Shown here: positions 59,504-64,000 of the stretch, one piece after another
How positions within the stretch are numbered: the stretch's first letter is position 1
Layout of the letters: each line of letters starts with the position of its first letter
Source: Kushneria phosphatilytica
GTDB lineage: Bacteria > Pseudomonadota > Gammaproteobacteria > Pseudomonadales > Halomonadaceae
Length of the DNA stretch: 64,000 nt
NCBI RefSeq assembly: GCF_008247605.1
Contig: NZ_CP043420.1
Location: 1-64,000 of the forward strand
Direction: 5' to 3'
Translations under genes and position numbers: made by a program
Notes under the pieces: generated by a model
Databases searched by the model: none
Told to the model about the DNA's origin: nothing
Seen by the model: the letters and a program-made list of their open reading frames with translations, nothing else

Positions 59504-59551
59504 GTAGAGTGGGGACCAGCCCACATGGAAGACATTCAAAAGGAGTTTGAA

Positions 59552-60400
59552 ATGAACGATCAACACGCTTCTCCGCCCCAGGCGCAGCCCGGGCGTGAGC
59601 ATGAAATGGGCGACGAGCCGGAGTACATCCGGAAGAGTTATCGCGGTACCGACAAGCTGGCCGGCAAGACGGCAGTCATTACCGGCGGTGACAGCGGTAT
59701 CGGCCGCTCGGTTGCCGTGCACTATGCGCGTGAAGGCGCCAATATTGTCATGGCTTATCTGGCCGAAGACCAGGATGCCGAGGACACTCGGGCGCTGGTA
59801 GAGGCCGAGGGCCAGCGCTGCGTGGTGCTCAAGGGCGATGTGGCCGAGCCGGCCTTCTGCCGCGAGCTCATCGAACGAGCCGTCAGCGAATTCGGCGCGA
59901 TCAATATCCTTGTCAATAACGCTGCGGAGCAGCATGACTGGGATGACATCACCGATATCACCGATGAGCAGCTCGAGCGTACCTTTCGCACCAATATCTT
60001 CAGTCACTTCTACACCGTGAAGGCGGCGCTGCCACACATGAACAGGGGTGACACCATCATCGAGTCATCGTCGGTCAACGCCTTCAAGGGCAACAACTCG
60101 CTGATCGATTACACGGCCACCAAGGGGGCCATCCAGGGCTTCATGCGTTCGATCTCCAAGGTGCTGGTCGAACGTGGCATCCGGGTCAACGCGGTAGCCC
60201 CCGGGCCGGTGTGGACGCCCCTGATTCCTGCCACCCTGGATGAGGAAAAAGTGGAAGGTTTTGGTGAGCAGGTCCCGATGAAACGCGCTGGCCAGCCTGC
60301 CGAAATGGGGCCGGCTTACGTTTATCTGGCCAGTGAAGAGTCTTCCTACATGACCGGCCAAACCATCCATCTCAATGGGGGCGTCATCCTCAATACCTGA
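59552..60400 (+). CDS. SDR-family oxidoreductase (YghA / general-stress-protein-39-like), copy 1
   Basis: This 282-residue short-chain dehydrogenase has TGGDSGIG at 44-51, the NNAA motif, and the catalytic Y187-T-A-T-K191. A C-terminal AGQPAEMGPAYVYLASEESSYMTG is typical. The N-terminal extension (YRGTDKLAGKTAV) is shared with Escherichia coli YghA and with Bacillus general stress SDRs, which reduce aldehydes or oxidise sugars. The ATG follows AAAGGAG. It is the first and most divergent of three tandem paralogues, and has its own terminator. Confidence 0.92.
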   Translation: MNDQHASPPQAQPGREHEMGDEPEYIRKSYRGTDKLAGKTAVITGGDSGIGRSVAVHYAREGANIVMAYLAEDQDAEDTRALVEAEGQRCVVLKGDVAEPAFCRELIERAVSEFGAINILVNNAAEQHDWDDITDITDEQLERTFRTNIFSHFYTVKAALPHMNRGDTIIESSSVNAFKGNNSLIDYTATKGAIQGFMRSISKVLVERGIRVNAVAPGPVWTPLIPATLDEEKVEGFGEQVPMKRAGQPAEMGPAYVYLASEESSYMTGQTIHLNGGVILNT

Positions 60401-60426
60401 TATCTGAATGTGATGGGCCTGTTTTC

Positions 60427-60459
60427 GGCGCTGTCGATCTCTTCGACAGCGCCTTTTTT
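60427..60459 (+). terminator. Rho-independent terminator after SDR copy 1
   Basis: GGCGCTGTCGA-TCTCT-TCGACAGCGCC is a perfect eleven-base-pair stem followed by TTTTTT, 26 bases after the stop. It separates transcription of copy 1 from copies 2 and 3. Confidence 0.93.
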
Positions 60460-60759
60460 GTTTTCCGTTTTTTCTCAGCCAGGGGTCGATTCTCGGGGCA
60501 GTTTTTTACGCTTTTCGAGCGTGTAGATAACCTGAATGAGTGTCAATTAATCGACAATACAAAATATGATAATTAGTTACGTAATATCCGGGAGCCGCTG
60601 ATTACAGGCAGTGTAAAGAAATCAACATGCCATCATTACACCCGCAAGCGGTGCAGCGATACGACTTGAGACGAAAGTGGGTTGCACTACGCTTGATGAA
60701 GGAATGCAGACATGCCGGCGGGTTTGAATCCGTCGATTCGTGAAAGGGAGATTGACGAT
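60460..60759. other. AT-rich regulatory region upstream of SDR copy 2
   Basis: No gene is seen here. The interval has T-tracts (GTTTTCCGTTTTTT), a small hairpin ACGCTTTTCGAGCGT, and a strongly AT-rich stretch around 60540-60590 (TCAATTAATCGACAATACAA onward). At 60686-60696 it has ACTACGCTTGA, a sigma-S-like -10. The AT content contrasts with the surroundings and fits a promoter region bound by nucleoid proteins. Confidence 0.5.
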
Positions 60760-61617
60760 ATGAGTAAACAGTTTCCGGCGCAGCACCAGGAACGGCAGCC
60801 CGGCATCGAGCAGGAGATGACGCCGAAGCCTGAAATCATTCGTGCGGATTATCGCGGCAGCGGTAAGCTCGAGGGCAAAAAGGCACTGATTACCGGCGGT
60901 GACAGCGGTATCGGACGTACCGCCGCCGTACATTTCGCCCGTGAGGGCGCCGATGTGGCCATCGTCTATCTGGACGAGCACGCTGATGCCGAAGAGACGA
61001 AACAACTGGTCGAGGCAGAAGGACGCCAGGCACTGCTGATCAGTGGTGATATCACCGATAGTGCCTTTTGCCAGCAGTCGGTCGAGCAGACCCTGAAGGC
61101 GTTCGGGGCGATCAATATTCTGGTCAACAACGCCGCTCAGCAGGTGGTGCGCGAGGATATTACCGAGATCCCGGATGATGAATGGCGGCATATCTTTGAC
61201 GTCAACATCCATGGCTATTTCTACATGACCAAAGCGGTACGGCCACACCTGCAGGCCGGTGACACCATCATTAACACCACGTCGATCAATCCCTTCGTGG
61301 GTAACGCAAAGCTGATGGCCTATACCTCGACCAAGGGGGCGATCACCGGCTTTACGCGTTCGCTCTCGGAGGCATTGGTGGGCGAAGGCATCCGGGTCAA
61401 CGAAGTGGCTCCGGGCCCCATCTGGACCCCCATTCAGCCTTCCACCATGGGGCGCTTCGATCCCACGCTGATGGAAACCCTGGGTGAAAAAATGCCGATG
61501 GGACGAGCGGGTCAGCCCAGTGAACTGGGGCCGGCCTATGTCTTTCTGGCCTCGAAGGATGCGTCCTATATCAGTGGTCACTCGCTGCACATCAATGGCG
61601 GCGCCATCATCAACTGA
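60760..61617 (+). CDS. SDR-family oxidoreductase (YghA / general-stress-protein-39-like), copy 2
   Basis: This 285-residue paralogue of the preceding SDR has the N-terminal HQERQPGIEQEMTP, YRGSGKLEGKKALITGGDSGIG, and the catalytic Y188-T-S-T-K192. GRAGQPSELGPAYVFLASKD and a terminal HINGGAIIN follow. It is closer to copy 3 than to copy 1. The ATG follows AAGGGAG and lies about 65 bases after a sigma-S-like -10 element. The substrate is unknown; a stress-related aldehyde or polyol is the family expectation. Confidence 0.92.
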   Translation: MSKQFPAQHQERQPGIEQEMTPKPEIIRADYRGSGKLEGKKALITGGDSGIGRTAAVHFAREGADVAIVYLDEHADAEETKQLVEAEGRQALLISGDITDSAFCQQSVEQTLKAFGAINILVNNAAQQVVREDITEIPDDEWRHIFDVNIHGYFYMTKAVRPHLQAGDTIINTTSINPFVGNAKLMAYTSTKGAITGFTRSLSEALVGEGIRVNEVAPGPIWTPIQPSTMGRFDPTLMETLGEKMPMGRAGQPSELGPAYVFLASKDASYISGHSLHINGGAIIN

Positions 61618-61656
61618 TCACTGCCGGACAATCGACTCCCCGAGCCCGGTCTTCAA

Positions 61657-61687
61657 AGAGCGCCGTGTTGATCAGTTGCGGCGCTCT
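61657..61687. repeat. Inverted repeat between SDR copies 2 and 3
   Basis: AGAGCGCCG and CGGCGCTCT are perfect nine-base complementary arms around a 13-base loop (TGTTGATCAGTTG). No T-run follows, so it is more likely an mRNA-stabilising or attenuating hairpin within a copy 2-copy 3 transcript than a terminator. Confidence 0.5.
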
Positions 61688-61743
61688 GCTGGCTGATCCG
61701 GGATGGGGAGAATCCAATTGAAAAGCTGCAAGAAGGCCCCGTC

Positions 61744-62607
61744 ATGAGTGAGCAGATTCCACCTCAGCAACAGGATCGTCAGCCGGGCGTGGAAGGTGAA
61801 ATGACGCCGCCGGCTGAATTCATCCGCGATGATTACCAGGGCAGTGGCAAGCTGCGTGGACGGGTCGCCATCGTCACGGGTGGGGATAGCGGCATCGGCC
61901 GGGCCGTGGCACTGCACTTCGCCCGTGAGGGGGCGGATGTCGTGATCCCCTATCTCGATGAGCATGAAGATGCCAGCGAGACGAAAAGACGGGTCGAGGC
62001 GGAAGGCCGGCACTGTCTGCTGCTCGATGGCGATCTGAGCCAGGCGGCATTCTGCCGCGATGTGGTGGCGCGTACCATCGATCAGTTCGACCGGCTTGAT
62101 GTCCTGGTCAACAATGCAGCGCGTCAGGAGCTGCATGATGATCCCGAGGCGACTTCGGACGAAGAGTGGCTGACCACCTTCGATGTCAATATCCACGCCT
62201 ACTTCTACATGGCGAAGGCAGCGCTGCCGCATTTGCGGCGCAGCGGCGGTACCATCATCAATTCCACCTCGGTCAACGCTTACGCCGGCCATCCGAAACT
62301 GCTGGCCTATACCACGACCAAGGGTGCGATTTCGGGCTTCACCCGGGCGTTGTCACAGATGACCGTGGGGGATGGTGTCAGGGTCAATCAGGTCGCCCCG
62401 GGACCGATCTGGACGCCGTTGATTCCTTCCACCATGGGGCAGTTCGATACTGATATGGTCGAGGATTTCGGCGCCCAGTCGCCGATGGGCCGCGCCGGCC
62501 AGCCCAGTGAACTGGGACCTGCTTATGTCTATCTCGCCAGCCGGGACAGCAGTTATGTCAGCGGTCAGACCATTCACGTCAATGGCGGCATGATCGTCAA
62601 CGGCTGA
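61744..62607 (+). CDS. SDR-family oxidoreductase (YghA / general-stress-protein-39-like), copy 3
   Basis: The 287-residue third paralogue has QQDRQPGVEGEMTPPAEFI, YQGSGKLRGRVAIVTGGDSG, and the catalytic Y189-T-T-T-K193. GRAGQPSELGPAYVYLASRD and HVNGGMIVNG close the protein. It shares the RQPGxExEMTP lead and the WTPxxPSTMGxFD segment with copy 2. An AAGAAGG ribosome-binding site precedes the ATG. No separate promoter is obvious in the 126 bases after copy 2, so co-transcription is likely. Confidence 0.92.
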   Translation: MSEQIPPQQQDRQPGVEGEMTPPAEFIRDDYQGSGKLRGRVAIVTGGDSGIGRAVALHFAREGADVVIPYLDEHEDASETKRRVEAEGRHCLLLDGDLSQAAFCRDVVARTIDQFDRLDVLVNNAARQELHDDPEATSDEEWLTTFDVNIHAYFYMAKAALPHLRRSGGTIINSTSVNAYAGHPKLLAYTTTKGAISGFTRALSQMTVGDGVRVNQVAPGPIWTPLIPSTMGQFDTDMVEDFGAQSPMGRAGQPSELGPAYVYLASRDSSYVSGQTIHVNGGMIVNG

Positions 62608-63019
62608 TATCCCGCCGATCCGGCCCCCGCGCCGGATCGCCTCCGGCACAGCAGCGTGCCTGCTGATGTTTCGATTCGCGCACTTGCCATCAGATGACCC
62701 ATCCGAACGAGGCAGCCCACTCGGTTGCGTCTTGCGGCAGGGTGTCAGTACCCATCAGCTGAAGGAAGAAAGTGGCACGACCGGCAGGCAACGTCTCGCT
62801 ATCTGCACTGATCAAGGCGTCTTTTGTGGTTTGGGTATGCCGGCCTGTCAGTCTCCAGGGGGAGAGGTTGGTACAGAAAAAGGGACCACACCAGCCACTT
62901 CAATATGCTGCGAGGAAACAAAATACTACCCGATGTGACAGGTCAGCGATTGAGCATAATGAGAAAATTAATAAAACTTTAATCTGTTTGTCACAAATCC
63001 ACTGACAAGAGTTCGACCC
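62608..63019. other. Intergenic region between SDR copy 3 and PAP2 gene
   Basis: Just after the SDR stop lies a hairpin GATCCGGC-CCCCGC-GCCGGATC (62617-62638) without a T-run. The middle has short open frames on the plus strand that look non-coding (unbiased composition, no ribosome-binding site). The last 130 bases are AT-rich (AAAATTAATAAAACTTTAAT near 62965) and likely carry the PAP2 promoter. Confidence 0.5.
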
Positions 63020-63826
63020 ATGTCGTCGATCACCCATATCAAGCATACGGTGAAGCGCCCAGCCGATTCTCGCGATTTACGTACTGGCTCCGTGGCACTG
63101 GCACTGGTGATCCTGACGACCTTTGTCACCGTCGCACTGCCGCTGTTGCCCGTTGAGCGTGATGCCATGCTCTTTATCAACCAGTTTGCCCATCGTAGCG
63201 TGCTGGTGGATCACTTTTTTGGCGTCCTTTCCGGCTACAGCTTTTTCTCCGGGGCACCGTTGCTGGCCCTGGTGTGCTGGGCCTGGTTCGATAATGAAGA
63301 GTTTGCTGAACGAACCCGGATATTGACCGGCATTGTGGCGGCTTTCGGCTCGGCAGCGCTGACGCGGCTGATGCAGATGTTCATGCCGCAGCATCCGCGC
63401 CCGATTCATACCGAGGGGCTGGATTTTACCCTGCCTTACACGGTACATGCCGATACGCTGCAGGGCTGGAGTTCGTTCCCCAGTGATCATGCTGCCGTGT
63501 ACGCCGGGCTGGGGCTGGTACTGTGGCGCACTCTACCGCGATTGCCGGCGACATTTGCCGTACTGCTGGCGGCCCTTTTGTGCTTCACTCGCATCTATCT
63601 CGGCTACCACTTTATTACCGATATCATTGGTGGCGCGGCACTGGGCATGCTGACCGTCTGTATTGCGAGCTGGCAGGGCTTCCAGCAGATCGGAGGCTGG
63701 ATTGCCCAATTCAGCCGCACCCGCCCCGGTGCCTTCTATGCGCTTGCCTTCATGATGGCCTATGGTATTGCCACCCTGTTCATCGGGCTGCGCTCGGTGA
63801 TCTCCGGCCTGTTCGCACATCTCTGA
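63020..63826 (+). CDS. PAP2-superfamily phosphatase, integral membrane
   Basis: This 268-residue membrane protein has about six hydrophobic segments and the three phosphatase motifs in order. They are RLMQMFMPQHPRP (a form of the KX6RP motif with the lysine replaced), SSFPSDHAAVYAG (PSGH-type) and TRIYLGYHFITDIIGG (SRX5HX3D-type). Such enzymes dephosphorylate undecaprenyl pyrophosphate, phosphatidylglycerol phosphate or other lipid phosphates on the periplasmic side. The specific lipid is not clear. Confidence 0.88.
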   Translation: MSSITHIKHTVKRPADSRDLRTGSVALALVILTTFVTVALPLLPVERDAMLFINQFAHRSVLVDHFFGVLSGYSFFSGAPLLALVCWAWFDNEEFAERTRILTGIVAAFGSAALTRLMQMFMPQHPRPIHTEGLDFTLPYTVHADTLQGWSSFPSDHAAVYAGLGLVLWRTLPRLPATFAVLLAALLCFTRIYLGYHFITDIIGGAALGMLTVCIASWQGFQQIGGWIAQFSRTRPGAFYALAFMMAYGIATLFIGLRSVISGLFAHL

Positions 63827-63889
63827 ACCGACGAGCCGGCCGGTTTACGTAATGGGTATACACCGCGTTTATGCTCGGGCTGCTATGCC

Positions 63890-64000
63890 GTGCATGATCA
63901 TGAACTCTATCGGGAAGCCATGGCCGCAATCAGGGCGCGTCATTCCGACCTGAAGGTATTCCTGACCCGGCGCCTGAAGGGCGCCGGGCAATCAGGGGGG
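63890..64000 (+). CDS. Possible start of a partial coding region at the window edge
   Basis: An open frame with a GTG start runs off the end of the window (37 codons, beginning MHDHELYREAMAAIRARHSD). An in-frame ATG follows ten codons later, after GGGAAG. There is no match I recognise. The same frame is open back to the PAP2 stop codon. Composition is compatible with coding, but the evidence is weak, and a hairpin (CCCGGCGCC-TGAAG-GGCGCCGGG) lies inside it. Confidence 0.25.
   Translation, partial: MHDHELYREAMAAIRARHSDLKVFLTRRLKGAGQSGG

Noticed and set aside
62666..62938. 90-codon plus-strand frame between SDR copy 3 and PAP2
   Set aside because: No ribosome-binding site, no hydrophobic or domain pattern, and it runs into the AT-rich promoter region; probably non-coding.

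Overview
The window starts on the first base of dnaA and runs clockwise away from the presumed chromosome origin of a moderately GC-rich gammaproteobacterium. Gene content and order (dnaA-dnaN-recF-gyrB, gmhB, glyS-glyQ, an hldD/waaF/hldE/waaA heptose-Kdo block, zapA-ssrS-fau, ygfB-ubiH-ubiI, gpmI-envC-ctpA, yibN-secB-rsmE, gshB-yqgE-ruvX) fit the Oceanospirillales/Pseudomonadales side of the class. The protein style suggests Halomonadaceae (Halomonas or Kushneria-like). That placement is an inference from recognition, not from a search. No rRNA, tRNA, insertion sequence, prophage or CRISPR array was seen.

Layout. (1) 0-6.4 kb: replication genes dnaA, dnaN, recF, gyrB, closed by a strong terminator. 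(2) 6.4-21.1 kb: a mostly accessory metabolic stretch between gyrB and gmhB. It holds a MerR/carboxymuconolactone-decarboxylase pair, a CoA-transferase and YfcG-type GST, a TetR-controlled MFS exporter, an amino-acid permease with a GABA-type transaminase, several redox enzymes, PgeF and a UbiF-like hydroxylase. (3) 21.1-38.9 kb: heptose synthesis, glycyl-tRNA synthetase and LPS inner-core genes (gmhB, hldD, waaF, two more glycosyltransferases, a LapC/YejM-type LPS regulator, Kdo kinase, a GT9 enzyme, hldE, waaA) plus ddl. (4) 39-52.7 kb: conserved housekeeping genes, including rpiA, ilvA, 6S RNA between zapA and fau, UbiH/UbiI, the envelope cluster gpmI-envC-ctpA, and secB/rsmE. (5) 52.8-64 kb: poxB and an Old Yellow Enzyme lie between rsmE and gshB. 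Then come yqgE, ruvX, pyrB, three tandem paralogous short-chain dehydrogenases and a PAP2 phosphatase.

How the parts work together. gmhB, hldE and hldD supply ADP-heptose; waaA, kdkA, waaF and the other glycosyltransferases build the inner core; LapC would tune LPS output. ubiF-like, ubiH and ubiI can provide all three ring hydroxylations of ubiquinone. PoxB would feed electrons to that quinone.

The most distinctive non-coding signal is a set of eight ParB-binding (parS) or parS-like palindromes scattered from 3.2 to 39.9 kb: five perfect TGTTTCACGTGAAACA and three variants. No parA or parB gene is present in the window. I did not find a clearly undescribed multi-gene system. The best leads are the parS constellation, the tandem SDR triplet with sigma-S-like promoter elements, the Kdo-kinase/GT9 pair that share one CATG as both start codons, and the fau ribosome-binding site lying inside the 6S RNA terminal stem.
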